Positions 34,966-56,800 are shown, counted from the first letter of the stretch. The stretch: 64,000 nt of DNA from Glossina fuscipes (GCF_014805625.2 NW_023998414.1:12871030-12935029), one strand, 5' to 3'. The notes: a model not told the origin generated them from the sequence alone. Made by a program: numbers and translations.

Positions 34966-37900
34966 TTAGTTTTTTTGAACATACATAAGTGCATTAAATT
35001 ACATTCTGCATAGGTTATTGTACTTAATATAGCTTGATCTTAGAGACCATGCATTTATTAGATGGGAGCGACATAAAAATCTGCAAATTTTAGATTGTTT
35101 AAATAATTTAAATCTTTTTTTTTTTTTTTTTTAAATAAGCTTCAGCAAGAAATGACTTATCTTCTATGGCATTAAATCAGCTGACGAGTTAAATATATTA
35201 GCATCAATCGAAATACTGTCTTTGCCATAATCTAGTCTATATACTCTCAATAAAGAGAAAAGCGGGACTCGATTGATGCGCCCGTCTCTTTGTGCATTTA
35301 CCCCTCCGATAATATCATTATTACTACCGCAAAATCTTGTCTTTCATTTAAAAGCTTAGCTTGATTCAGAATATTTCATTAGAAAAAACCCTGTCTCATG
35401 TTCGCAAATGAAGCGATCCCCACAAATATCAAAAAATCATTTGTGACATCAAATAAAATTTGATACGCCTGATATATGAACGATGCGATATACAATCGGC
35501 GTACTCCGTGAATGAACGTTCTCGTTATTCTCCAGTCAGATACGTGGGCCAATGGTGTATGATAACAGCTTCTAAGATATTCTAAGGTGAACGTAAGACG
35601 TATTCGTAAAAACTACGAAAAACCTTATTAACACATGTATCCTTTGCGGCAAAATACAAATATATTTTAGGTATGCGCTTCTTTTCGATCGACTATTTAT
35701 TGCGGAAAAATCAACGGTGCTATATTGGGATCACACACACACATGCAACTGAAACGTTCATTCTTAGTTTATCGTCATCAAGAAAGTTCTAAGATGCCTT
35801 AAGTAGCTTACAAACTACCCCAAATTAGGCTTAAAACTTAACTTACATACAAAAGACACAGATTTAAAATATGTAGATTTGAAATATCACGCCTACAATT
35901 AAGTTCTTCATATATTCACTTGGGGGTAGTGGATATTAAAGGCTTACAAAACTATTAAAGGTAGGTAATGCGTTTAACATTTTGTCTTCCAAAATGTGCA
36001 CATGAACATTTCAGCCGAAGTAAATTAACATCTTTTCTTGCATTTGATTTTAACAACATTTTTCCCAATTTCAACTGAGATCTAATGTGTAACTTTAATT
36101 GAAGTCAACTTTACCCCAAACTTCTTAATAAACACTGGGGATATTAAATCATATGTAAACTTTGCATAAATTATATATGTATATTTTTTTAAATTAAATG
36201 TATGGTGGGGTGTAATTTATACTTACACTTTTCACTTTGATAAAAAAATATATTTTCAAAAAAAATCTTTGGTTTCTTTAGCAGATTATCTGTGAATTCT
36301 TTTATCTGGTTTTTACGTATTGAGGGAAGGCATAATTTTATATAGCAATACGAACACATAACTCGAACTTGTATATTTACAGCTAAATTAATATCATTTT
36401 AAAAATCAATTACACAATGAAACTTATTTAAGCTGGGCTTAAATAAATGTAAGCAAATTAAGTCACACAAAAACGAAACCAAAATTTGCGATAACAAATA
36501 TTCCAACTTCAACCAAACAAACCATTAAAACCGTATTCAAGTAGAGCTGCCAATAATCCATATTCAGAGTTTTAGTAAAAAATTATACAAAAATAATAAA
36601 AATTCGTGTAATACTTGAAATTAAAGTCAACAAACGAAAAACTACAAAACATGCGCCCTGTACTTAAAAGTGAAACAAGCCGGAACAAAACAACCTAACG
36701 CGATTGTATAGCCTGTTATGTAGAGTAATTTTTTTTACATACGCGTATTAAGACACCATGTCTAACATCGATCGTTGTGCAACCGCAGTCTAAGCAAATT
36801 GCGATGAGAGTTTAAAACTGAATTATTGAACTAGTTTTTTATTTCGCTTCCGCCGTTCGTATTATGTGCACAAAATTTGAACATTTGAAATCGTTCCTCT
36901 TCGTGATATTTAGTTAACTCTTTATCATATTATCACATACAGGGTGTACTGCCCTAATGCATTCAAATTTCAATTAATTCATGCACACAAACGTAGTTGT
37001 AAATTAAGTACTTATTCAATGACTTGTACAGCTAACATTATTTTTGCGCGGCTTATGTATGCAATTATTTTTTTAGACAACTGCTTTTAAGCGACACAAT
37101 TTGTAAAAATTTTTTTATGGAATACATTAGCATGCATAGAGATAGAAAGAGAGAGGAAGAACAGGCGCTTTTTGTACTACAACAAGTTGCACTGAACTGT
37201 ATGAAAAAAGTTTCGTGAAAAAATCTTCGTATATAAAATGAGAAAATAAAATTTTTTTAAATATCCCGTTGTATAATTCAGCCACTTATTTTGTTTGGTT
37301 CCAAGTTTCTCGCTATTTCGTTTCATATTTTCTATGCGAGACTTTATTTTTTGTTGTTCCTTCTCGCCACACAGAATACAGATGTTTTTAATATGTTGTG
37401 AAAAATCATTTGTTTTTATTATTCCATCACCTTACAAAGATAGTGTTACCTGTAGGAACTATAAGATAAGTTAACAAGTGGTTTTGATGTATAGATTGAT
37501 TAAATTGTATGTTTCGCATTCAAACCAATGTCAAATAAACGCTTTTCTGCGACAAAATACTTTGCCAGATCGGCTAGCATCGGAATAAACCGAAGGATAG
37601 CGATAAAAATACAAAAATGACCAAACTTATTTATGTATGTTAAATGAATAACACTTATTTGGTTTGCGTTGATATATTCCAATAAAAAAGCTGTTTCTGA
37701 TATATAATACGTTGCATTTTTTGAAAAATGTCTACGTTCTTTATAAGAAAAGTGTTGTTAAGCCCTAAAACAGAATAATACATAGGCCTCAGGCGTCATG
37801 CAAAATATGTCAAAATATCATATGGACGAGTTTACATGCAGTTGAATAAAAATAGCGTTGCATCACTGCTGTAACGCTTGACGTAATTGCATTTATTTTA

Positions 37901-38599
37901 TTATTTATAAAAGTAAATAAATAATATAAAACAAAAGTCAAGCTTGTTTATTTTTACGTTATCTTTTTAAAATAAGTGATAACATGGAAAGCTATAACTT
38001 ACGTCGTATATAATGCAAGGAAAAGAGATTATCAAGTTTTGTCGTCGAGACAAAGCAAAGTTAATGAAATTGTATTGAATCATTACCCTTTTCTACACTT
38101 TATGTGTTTAGTGCTTTCAATACGAGATAATAAATATCCACTATAGAGTACTGTTATTATTATAAGTTTTTTAGTCCGCCGTTTTAATCATTTCACGGCT
38201 CTTTTTAATTTAATTACACTACAAATATTTTATGAACAACATAACGCATTTCCATTTCTATTCGTTTCTGACAAAGCTTATATACCTAAATGGGTTCGAA
38301 GCAAAGCTAAATAAGTTAGATAGAAAAATACGCTTTTATCAGCTTTGTCGAGGATCTAATTTAGCCGTCGAATTGTATTGATTTAAAATTCCTAAATTTT
38401 TTCCTGCTATTAGAAAATACATAGAATAGTTAAAATTTATTAAAAACTTTTTTCGAATGTGTAAATAAATTGCATGATGGCATTTTCACAAATGTATTTC
38501 ATTTCAATTTTCCAACATTGGTAGAATTTCGTTTTTTCAGTTTGCTAACTGTTTTACTAATGTAGAAGCAGTAAGTGATATGAAAACTAAAGAAGCAGG

Positions 38600-46018
<7,419 letters not shown>

Positions 46019-46118
46019 GGGTCTTTTTCAAGATGACTTGAGATGATATGCATGCCTGCACATTGTATACATTTTGTTTAATTCCTCATTTCTCATTATA
46101 TCCCTTCTTTTTTTTTTT

Positions 46119-46124
46119 AATAAA
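46119..46124 (+). terminator. AATAAA poly(A) signal after SMC3
   Basis: The first AATAAA after the SMC3 stop codon, about 100 bases downstream and preceded by a T-rich run. Use is inferred from position only. Confidence 0.45.
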
Positions 46125-46429
46125 TTTAAACAGAGTTTTTGAAGATATATTTACAATGTATTTCGCCACGACTATCACATTTTTTCTTACAAAAATTTTT
46201 ATGGATCGACAATGCGATTCAATGGCTATAATAAAGGTGCGAAATAGAGGAATCTGAAACTAAAACCAAGCAATCTTATGATAGACAAAAAAAATCTCTC
46301 TGCGCATATTTTTCCTATCAAAAAAGCTGAGGTAGTTCCCAGCATAAATTATATCTGACAGCATATGTACCGTAACATTAATTTTTTTTTTTAAATTAAG
46401 TATCAATTATTATTATTATTATTATTTTT

Positions 46430-47402
46430 CTATGACAAAGCCACTTAGGGGTGCACCATATACGTGCGGGTACTGATCAAGAGAGGTTGTAGGAGAAGAA
46501 GGACGGACAGACAAAATGCTGGTTCCAAATGTTTGACGTGTAAATGGGATACGATGGGAAAGATGCTACATTGCTAGTAGGTTGTGCTAAATGTGGGAGA
46601 TATGGTTAAAAAACGACGGGCCGTGGTAGTGTGCTGTGCGGTACGCAGGTAACTTCAGGACTTCAGGTTGCTAAGAACGCTGAGACAGCCGTGTAGTGGC
46701 GTTAAAGGACTTAATTGATGGAGAAATCCCTTTAATCCCTGGAAAGCACTTGCCCTAAATGTACCTGTACATACGCACAACACTCCGCATTGCCCACCTT
46801 GCGCTTATGCTCGAGGGTATCGAGAGCATTGGATATATTTTCGTCGTCCACGAGCATCTAAGTCTTTCGTTTTAGGCTGTTAAGGGACTCCAAGCAAAGT
46901 TTGGATGCTCTCTCCCACACAAGCGACTAATCATAATTTTGGGCCGATATAGGCGGCGTAAATGTTACGGATATTGGCTGCACTGCAGTAATTTTCGCAT
47001 AGCTTTAAAAAAGCCGAGGATTTGGCTGCGTCGTTCGACACTTCGAACGCACGCTCTGTCCAACGAACATGCTTCTGCATTCTCATGCCAAGAACATCAA
47101 GATTTGCCGATACTTCTACAATGACACCACCGACAGGAAGGGATTGTTCGTCAATTTTCTTACGCTTTAGGAGAACGCTTTGAGTCTTGTCGCCGTTATA
47201 GCTTACCTTGTTACCCTGACCCTATGCAAATATTTTTATGACGTCCTGACTTAGTGCGTCATTTGCCGTGCAGCATTTATTCTGTATCTCGCTGCTGCAA
47301 GGTTTCTTACTCAAGGAAAACAAATGATACAAGGTGCTGTCTTCCGCATACAAGTAGATAGTGTTTTCTGTTACGCACAGCAGATTGTTAATCAACAGGA
47401 AG
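46430..47402 (-). mobile_element. Decayed jockey-like non-LTR reverse transcriptase
   Basis: The minus strand carries a reverse-transcriptase fragment. It starts abruptly near 47402 with LINNLL, followed by the catalytic-box relative YAEDST (about 47350), then NKVSYNGDKTQSVLLKRKK, NLDVLGMRM, AANIRNIYAAYIGPKL, and after frameshifts ALDTLEHKRKVGNAECC. The order matches the fingers-palm-thumb region of jockey-clade elements. An in-frame TAG is at about 47222-47224 (a Trp is expected there), and the 3' part changes frame several times. It is therefore an old, dead, 5'-truncated copy between SMC3 and Atg9. Clade assignment is from remembered motifs. Confidence 0.7.
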
Positions 47403-48044
47403 AGAAAAAGAAGAGAAGTCTACACCAAATATATATATATATATATATGTGATCTTCAGAGTCGGTATAGTCTCCCTAAGCTGCTCTGTAATTTTGTGCT
47501 GGTTTGCGGTATTACAAAATGTTTTGACGGTCATTAATTTACAGCAATTATTGAAGATGGGAAAAAAGTTTGGAAGCTGAGAAAGAAAGAGTAAACTGGA
47601 GATGACGATATTCATTTAAATCTGAAACGAATTGAATCTGCACGGTTCCGTTTCTTCAATCCAAATTTGAAAAACTTAATTTACTTCCTAAATTCAGTTT
47701 TATATTTTAATTTTCGTCATAAAATACATAAGATTTTGCTGTTCGTGATAACCCCTATACATGTTGGACGCTAAGGAATAGACTTACGTGATTCCCAATA
47801 TCTTATCCCCAATTTTTGTGATAAGTTGCTAAAAAAGGCCAATTTCCTTCATAAAATATTCAAAATTAAACCTTCCCCTGAAGGGCTTACTATTCATGAC
47901 AAATGTCAAATGAAGTAGGGTTCAAGAAGTAGACCAATGTCGCACAAATTTGTTTCGCTTAATATTTGTGTCAGATTACTATCTCGAACAAAATTTCTCA
48001 TATCAACTTAGGATTTCCAAGTACAATTACACAGTGAGTTTTAT

Positions 48045-48385
48045 CGAAATATTTTGAAAATTCCTTTTTTTTCCCCCATAAAAATTTTTCAAAATAAAGC
48101 GTTAAATGGGGAATGGTCGAGAAACCGATTCAAACCACTTTTCAATAGCGTTCGCCCTTGGGCCAAAACATGAATACAAAATCACATCAAAATATTTCAA
48201 AAATTTCGACCGATAGTTTGAACACAAAAATATATGGACAGACGGGGAGATAAGCTTAAATCGATGAAGAATCACCTCGCCATCATAAAAGGTGAGTCCA
48301 TCTTAAATCCTTCTGGGTATTATATACATTCGCAAAACCTTTATATACCCTGTACCACAAGTGATGTAAGGTATAATAATTGATA
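48045..48385 (-). repeat. Family A dispersed repeat, copy 10
   Basis: Minus orientation, with the best terminal hairpin in the window: TATATACCCTGTACCAC, loop, GTGATGTAAGGTATAAT (48350-48380). Also AATAGCGTTCGCCCTTGGGC, GGACAGACGGGGAGATAAG and AAAAGGTGAGTCCATC. Confidence 0.75.
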
Positions 48386-49545
48386 ATATTCCCTCTTTAT
48401 TGGAAATTTACTTATTGCCGTGGCCTTTTTTTAATATATTCGATCTTATTATTAGATTGGAGTGCATATGCTAACTTGGAACAGCTATAAATATTACAGC
48501 TATTATTAATAATCGTTAACTGCGTAAGTGTACCTAACTTTTGCATCGCAGCTTGTAATTATCGTCAAAAATTTCTATAATTTACTTCTCTCTTGCCGTC
48601 ACTCCGCTTCATCCTGGTTTGAAAATATCGTTTACGTAAAATGCCTCCATTTACTTCAAAGACTCTTTCATGGAACAAGTTATCCTTTTTTTTTTCGATT
48701 TCTCATTACAGATTCGTTAACTGTCGTTATTCTCTGCATATGTTTTCTATTCCTTTCCTCCTATTTTGCAATAAACAGAAAACATATGCTTGTGTTTCGT
48801 TATTCTTGTATGTTTCGTTTTTTGTTTACATTTGAATCGAACTTCCGACCTGTTCGTAAGTACTGAAGCATTCTGGCAAGAGCAATTATTTTACGACAAA
48901 TATTTTTTTGGTTCATTTGTGCTCTTAGTGGATTTACAAAAGAGGAAAGAATAAAAAGCAGCAGTATGTGATATATTTTTTGGTTTATTTTATAAAATTT
49001 TCCATTTTTCTATAAAAACCTGTGGAAAATTTTGTTTATATGAGCCGTACACTTTGAGTGAAAAAGAAAACATTCAACTATTTACATGTGCTACAAATGT
49101 CCTTGCGTCTCTTTTGCGAATACTTCCAGTGTTGAATATAAAGCAAGTGAGATATTTATTTTGCTAATACTTTCTACTTTAATTATTAATAATTAAATTA
49201 TCGAGGAGAGCGGGAAAGCAAAGCTGTCAAATTTTTTCACTATAAAGAAATTAAGCATCAAAAGTATGCGTCAAATGTCGTGTAAGGCCGGAACGATTAT
49301 GAAAACAAAATGACAACAAATATTTTTTATTCGTTTCTTAGTGAAATGTCACCAAAGTTTGAAACGTTGCCGCTGAGTACAATTTATGCTTTTTGCTTTA
49401 CTTTCTATACACTATAGATCCGATGGACTCAACCGATGCTGGCGCATTTATTATAATTCCTTTTGCTTTTTATGGAAAATACGTAAGAGTATCCGACGAA
49501 ATTGTGAAGCTTATATAAGCACGTAAATCCCCGTTGTAATCGGTT

Positions 49546-49553
49546 TATCGATA
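49546..49553. promoter_or_regulatory. DRE core (TATCGATA), candidate Atg9 promoter element
   Basis: A perfect palindromic TATCGATA lies about 790 bases before the Atg9 ATG. In flies this is the DREF-binding element typical of housekeeping core promoters. The Atg9 start codon exon is preceded by a splice acceptor, so the transcription start should be upstream, which suits this position. No start-site evidence is available; one 8-mer is expected by chance every few tens of kb. Confidence 0.35.
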
Positions 49554-49679
49554 GTAACAATAATAATGCGTATGCACATCTCTAAAAATTTTTCAACTTG
49601 GCGTCATTGCATTATCAGCTGTAGTGTCTATATAAAATTAAAACCGAACAAAGAAAGTTTAAATAAATTTTAGGTATAA

Positions 49680-49723
49680 ATATGTATATGTATGATATAT
49701 ATATATGATATATTTATATATAT

Positions 49724-49758
<35 letters not shown>

Positions 49759-49762
49759 TTAG
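49680..49762 (+). repeat. Compound TA/GATA microsatellite upstream of Atg9
   Basis: TA-rich tract with TATG and GATATA units, about 120 bases downstream of the DRE at 49546. Confidence 0.85.
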
Positions 49763-50334
49763 AAATAATCTGCATAATAATTATATATGTTGACAAAAGT
49801 GACAAAACAAACTGAATATTTGTTATTATGCAGAAATTCATTTGGATCCTATGCTAACCTTCGTAAATAAATCCAAAACGCAAAGTATGTGTTTTCTGAG
49901 TACTGCGTAGAATATAAATTCGAATAAATTGTTGTTAAACTGTTTTAAGAATACATACATTAATACATATATACGAACAAATTTCGAATTGCGATCCTTT
50001 ATGGTCAATTTAATCTAGTGTTTAAATTAAAAGGTGCGTTTAATACTTTAAAACTTCTAAATTTTTGTGCTATATTTCATATTCAGGTGTCATCTAATAT
50101 AATATCGATTGCTTTCACAATCAACATTATAAGCCATGAAAATTATATTCAATGTCTTTAAGATTTAATTTCCACCGTTTTACTGCAATAAAGCTTATTT
50201 GTTATTCTACCCAGTCTACTCAGGTATTGCTAAAATGCGTATGATTTAAATATTTTAAATCTTTATTAATTCCTGTATTAATAAGTTTTTTGTTTTTCTT
50301 TTGCAGAAGAGAGCAGATTATATATATATTAATA

Positions 50335-53300
50335 ATGAGTGCTACACAAATAAATTATAGATCCTTAAACGAGGAAAATACGACTGTGATTAATATCCAT
50401 GAGCTGGAAACGTCTTATGAAGTTGAAGACACTCCCAGAAATAGTGGAGTTTTGGTACACACGGTGCCAGAAAAAAACAAAAGTGAGTTTGCACGTATTC
50501 ATTTGATGTCTTGTTACCTTCCTGTTGCAGGTCGTTTTTTGTAACCTTCGTTCTACAATTAAAAACAATGTTAACCTGTCAGAAACATTATTTCGTGCCC
50601 ACTTATATCTCCCAATAATTTTCGTTATTTTCAATCAGTATTACTGACTGTTCATTAATGCTTTGTAGATTCATAAAATACCAATTATTTACCAATGTAC
50701 TTCGCAAAGAAACGTAGTTACAGCGAATTAACTATTTTCGTCATTTCACTGGTAATATATTAAGTAAATACTAAAACGAATTTTCATGCTTATTTAAGCA
50801 GCGTCTAATTCGCAGCTATACGAAAGGTTGTGGTATTGGCCATTATTAACCATAATCTTTACAAATTCTTCGAACAAGAATTGCATTTCTTATGAGAAAA
50901 AAGTGGTTTTCTTTTAAAACTAACAAAATATTCCTTATCAATAGTGATAACACCTGAAGACTACGTTGAACAGATGGTTTCCATTCAAGAATTTGAAGCT
51001 TTCATTCAATCGGTGCTCCAGTAGCATGTAATTGTGCGCTGTCATGTACGAGGCATAATCTCATCGTTCTCATCGTCGTTTTACCTTCAATTTCTGATTT
51101 AGTGATCACACGGTTTTTAAAGCAAATATTTTTGTACTGCAGTGCAGGGGATCGATTTAACATCAACGGTGTGTGCCACCATAGAGGAGCGGATCAAGGA
51201 GTTTTTGGACATGTTTAGATGGACTTCTGATTTAAGTCATGTATATTTACAAAACTGTCATTGTCTGCCCTTGCTCTAGATGCAAAGTTGTCATGCCCTT
51301 TAGCGCCACGCTAAAGAGGGCCGTCTTAGAGAAAAATAAAAGAAGAATAATTTTGCGAGCGTGGTTACGTCTACATCAGGGGTGGGCAACTTTAATCTTC
51401 GACGTGCCAATTGTAATTCCCATATCACGGGTCCAACTATTGTTGAAAATGCGGCATTCTGCATCAAATTTGCAGCTACACTAATAACTATGTGCGAGAA
51501 AATTGAACTTTTTGACATTCTAAACGCAGCGGGCCGTACCCGAGGACATCGTGGTCCAGAAGTTTCACGTGCCTGGCATATAGGTTGCTTTTAAAAACAT
51601 CTGAAAAGAGCCATTTTGTATTTTAGATGTGAAATCCATAAAATAATATAAATTTCCTTGTATTTTTTTTTTTAAGGTATAATATAAATGATTATTTTTA
51701 GATTTGCTTTAAGGCGGATAGATATTTTTCATGAGCTAGCCTTGAGCGAATGATGGCATAATTTTTTCTTTTTTACAGCGCGATGGAACCACATACAGGA
51801 TTTAGATTCATTTTTTACAAAAATGTATCAATATCATCAAAAGCATGGTTTTTCTGTTATCCTAGTTGATGAAATATTCCAGTTATTTGTCTTTACGTTT
51901 GTGATATGGCTGCTTGTGTTTACTGCAAATTGTTTAAACCACGACATGCTTTTCGGGTAAGTTTTTCAATATAGGACTGAATACAAAGACTAAAATGCAA
52001 GACGCGAGAAATATTCAAATTAATTTCACTTAACGCGGATAGCAGCCAGTAGTGTAATAAGTAAAGAACAAATGTTTATTTTTTTTTGTTTTTTAAACAG
52101 AAGCAAAAATAATACCCTGATAATATACGTGGGAGTTATATATAAGTATATGTACAATAAAAAAAAAATATATTAAACCGTGGACATCTTTACTTTAAGG
52201 AGCTCTGTGACCCATGCATTTTCCTTTTCCTGGATGAGTTTGAAACTTAGGAAACCAACAACAAACAAATTAATTAATTTAGATTACCCCTACGCAAGAG
52301 ATTTGCATAGTCTAATTTAAAGATGCGACTTTTTGTGTGGCTGGCAAATGTTTAAGCGGAAAAGTTAAATATTCGTTTAAAAAAGAATATTTTTTATTGA
52401 CTATATTTGTAAGAATATATTTGAATTAGGTTTAAGAAAAGAAACGTACGTTGTGTTATGAAGGATGTTATTTTACATTCAGTTGAAGAGGTTAAAAACT
52501 TCTTGAAAGGCTAATTTTAGAAGATTGAAAGACTAATTTTGCTTAAGAAACGATGAAATCTGTGTTCATCTGGAACATAGACCATGGAACGCGAATAAAC
52601 AATATTTCATGTATAAACTCATCTTTTTCCTTTTTTTTTTTTTTTTTTTTTTTTAGAAATGTTCCGCCGCCAAATAATCATTCAAGGGTTGCTATAAACG
52701 ATGTAATATATCCTGTGGACAAGTGCCTAGAGAGCTTCGGTAGTATGACGTATTTAATCTTGATTATTTCGGCTCTTTATTTCTTTATTCGAACTGTCAA
52801 ATTTTTTTTTAATATAACACAATACTGGGACATCAAAAAGTTTTATAACACAGCCCTTAATATAGGCGATGTAAGTATGATTGCTTCTTTTGTAAGAAAG
52901 CACAAATGTATTTAATAGAAAATACTTTTGCAGAGCGATTTAGATAATATAACATGGTATGAAGTAAAGAAAAAGGTACGCGAGGTGCAAGCGGAACAAA
53001 ATATGTGTATTGATAAGGATCATTTAACCGATTTGGATATATATCATCGAATATTAAGGTACTTTATTTGAAAGTGCTTAAACATATGAGAAAGTAGTAC
53101 TGTTCGACGAGTTAAATCTGTACTATATTTGTGTAATTTTTTGCCGGAATTTTCAGGTTTAAAAATTATATGGTGGCTTTAATGAACAAGAATTTATTAC
53201 CTGCGAAATTTAATATACCTTTATTCGGAGAAGTGGTTGGTCTGAGTAGGGGATTATTGTTTAACATTGATTTGATTCTTTTTCGTAAGTTCATGTTGAC

Positions 53301-53807
53301 TTAGTTGTTAAATATTTTCACAATAGTATATAATTTCAGGAAGTCCTGGATCACCTTTTCAAAACAATTGGCAATTAAGAGATGACTATAATATTCGAGG
53401 AAATCAAGTTGACCTGGCTAAGCGTTTGTCCAAGCTAATATTATGGGTGGCATTAGCTAATCTTATATTCTCACCATTGATATTCATCTGGCAAATAATA
53501 TATTTTTCCTTTACATACGCAAATGTAAGTTTTTTTCGAATCCGTAATTCTAAGAACAAACGAAGTAAATCGATTTAGACTATTGTCCTAAACAATATGT
53601 ACTCCACGTTCGCTCTTTAATATATATTTTTGTTTTTTTTCAACCACAACATCCAATTTTATAAAGCCTGTGATCTTTGTGTCTGTTATAATAAGTGGTT
53701 GGAAAGGTTTAGAGTTAGTGTTATGACAATAGCAAAAGAAAAAAATATTTTATTAACTTAACCATAAAGAAATACTTATTCATTTAGATAGAAGATATTT
53801 CAAATTG

Positions 53808-53838
<31 letters not shown>

Positions 53839-56800
53839 CAAACTTCTGTTTTAGATTCTTAAAAAAGAACCTGGCGCCTTGGGGATGCGAACATGGTCTA
53901 ATTATGGTCGTTTATATCTCAGACATTTCAACGAGCTTGATCATGAGTTAGACGCCCGTTTGAACCGAGCTTATGAATATGCCGATAAGTACTTAAGCTC
54001 ATTTTCATCGCCATTATTGGCAGTATTTGCTAGGTAAGTAATCGTTTGCCTAATTTATGGATGTATTACATACATTATTGACTGTTGAATACGCATTTAC
54101 ATTTACGTTTTGAAGGTTTTTCGAAACAAAACAACAAGAAACATATATTCGTTTAAAGGCGAATATTGAACAGTTATTAGCGGGTCCGACTGCTTTCCAA
54201 ATTCGATTTATAAATGTTCAGTTTTTTACTTTACCATGTTGGCTTACGTTCATCATTTTGACATAATTAACTTTTGGACAGCCAGATATATATATATATG
54301 TATATATACATCTATATGTGTTTATGTTAAGCCTTGAGAAGAGTAAAAATGTAAAAATCAGTAATTTATTTTCAGAAATATTTTATTTATAAGCGGTGGA
54401 CTCCTCGTTGTAGTGTTGGCTTTAGGAATATACAACGAATTTGTTTTCCAAATTGAACATGTCGTAACATTAATAACCGTCTTGTCAGCAATTGGACTAA
54501 TTTGTAGGTAAGTGTCAATTAAATGAACAATTATTTGAAAATTTCAAACTATCTTAAATAGATTTTAAAATAATGGATTTATAAGTAATGTATAATTTAA
54601 AATCCGGAATTTTTCCGCGAGTAATTTAGACTCCCTCGCAAGTTCCAAAGGAAAAGTTATGATAAGCGCCGGCTTTCAATTTTTCTTTCGCTCATTCAAT
54701 CTTCCCACTACCTTTGCATTCTTTAAGGTTATGTCATGGCGTATATTTTTAATTTACGTTTTAAATATAAATCAACATAAATAAGCTCGAAGCGCGGTTT
54801 AAAAAGTATTTAAATTCTCTATCGCAATTCACCTTCGATTGTAGTAAGCGAATAATTAAACGTCTTTTGGAAAAATTGGAATCGGCGATCACAAATTCAA
54901 ATTACTAGGGAGAACTAAAACTAGAGCGCTATATGATGAAGTTCATGGAGCTAATGAATGATTCGTCGGAATAAACCCAATTCTCCTATCCCGAGGGTGA
55001 GGATTAACGAGACAATACCTATAACAGAATACATTACCTCACTGTCCTCGCCCTGAATAGGGACTAGATCATCATACGGTATTTTACGGATCTAAATCAA
55101 CATGAAAACTAAAGTATTATCCTTCAGGCCGAAAGATGATTATGCAAGACCTGTTGCAGGTGCTTACCATCAACATTCTGAACGAAATAAGAAGATTTAT
55201 CTTTCACTTGGCTATCGCGGAGCAACTAAAGAAAGATTTGCGATTGCGCGCGCTTTTTATAGCTGTCGGCTAACCACACTTGCTATGTTGACGTGAAAAT
55301 GAACTAATACAATGATACATATCTCAGAGAATTACTTACTGGTGTGTGTGCTACTGTTATGTTACGAGAGTGTTATATTATAGGGAAATTTAATGTTGGG
55401 TATGCCTCTTCGCATTTGTATTTTGTTGTTGTTAAGGGGTTTTAGGAAAATTTCCAAGACATTAGCGATAGAAACCGCGTCTTCTTGTAATTCATTTGGA
55501 ATAGTGTTACGTTTTATCATAAATATTCACATTTCATTACTTTTAGGAGTCTAATACCAGATGATAATTTAATTTGGTGCCCCGAGCAGTTAATGACAGC
55601 GATTTTGGCACATGTTCATTACCTTCCAAGTTCTTGGAAAAATAAGTCACACACAACACTCGTTCAAAAAGAATTCGGATATTTCTTTCAATTCAAAGCG
55701 GTAATTATCATCTAAATAAAAGTAGAATGCACTTCATATTAAATTTTTTAATTTATATCATCTCTTCTTCTTGCAGAACTACGTCTTGTATGAAATATTT
55801 AGTCCTTTGATAACTCCCTTCTTGTTATTATTTGTTTTTCGACCGAAAGCTCTCGAAATTGTAAAATTCTTCAGAAGTTTTACTGTCTTCGTTAGGGGTG
55901 TTGGAAATGTCTGCTCATTTGCTCAAATGGATGTTCGAAAGTATGGAAATCCGGAATGGCAATTAGATAACAGCGTTTTCAATAATAACGCTGATGACAA
56001 CAATGAAAATCAAATTAGTTGCTGTCCGAATAACGGCAAAATTGAACTTTCATTACTTCGATTCACTTTGACAAATCCTGATTGGCAAATGCCATCCGAA
56101 GCTATTAATTTTGTAAATGGAATTCGGGAGAATGCTATCGCCGAATTAAGTAAAGCGAAAACTAAAGACTTTCGTTTAAATGCCTTAACAGAAAGTTTAA
56201 TTTCTTTTGGTACGATGGGAGATGAGGTAAATTTTACTATATATAAAATAATTTTGTGTATTATTTCCAAAAACTGTAAAACCTTAACTTATTTTATTAC
56301 ATTATTGAGTTTATATCTAAAATTTCTTTAACATACATTTTACCCCCAAAGCCCCAAACGATCTGTGTTATAAGGGTATAGACGGATATAACAACACCCA
56401 GAATCGCTCAATTCAAAATCATTTTCTAAATCGGTCTAAGCTTGTCTGTCTGTCTGTCGATACGTTTCGTTTTCTTTCATTCAACCTGTTCGCCGCAATT
56501 TTTGCGATATTATGATGAAGCTTGTTACGCTGAGCTATTCTGACTCAAGGACGAATGCATTAAAAATATTTCGAATCGGACTACGTTTTAAAGCACTTCC
56601 CATATAACTCCTTATTTTGAAAAGCTATTATATGAGCAGCTGTAGAGTGATGGCTGTTAATGGCTGTCGGTGGCCCACCATAGTCTATAATATACGTCAC
56701 TAATGAATGACAATAATAGCGAAACTTTTCTCAGTCTTAGACATAACTCCATAACATTGTCATTGTAGGAAATAATATAGCGATTTGAACGAACAATTAT

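Larger units (their letters stand above)
31186..38599. other. Intergenic between Tre1 and SMC3
   Basis: About 7 kb with the SINE pair, a 26-base poly-A at 32896-32921, the mariner relic and the GA tract at 33870. From 34966 to 38599 I see no gene, repeat-family copy or RNA gene; the upstream Tre1 exon(s) and the SMC3 promoter must lie somewhere in this span. Confidence 0.45.
47403..50334. other. Intergenic between the jockey relic and Atg9
   Basis: Contains family A copy 10, the DRE at 49546, the TA/GATA tract at 49680 and the Atg9 leader acceptor at 50305-50306. Frames at 48528-48866 are Phe/Leu/Cys-rich translations of T-rich DNA and not credible genes. Confidence 0.45.

Noticed and set aside
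48528..48866. 112-codon plus-strand frame suggesting a membrane protein
   Set aside because: Phe/Leu/Cys-rich translation of T-rich sequence; a second frame is open in the same place; no family resemblance.
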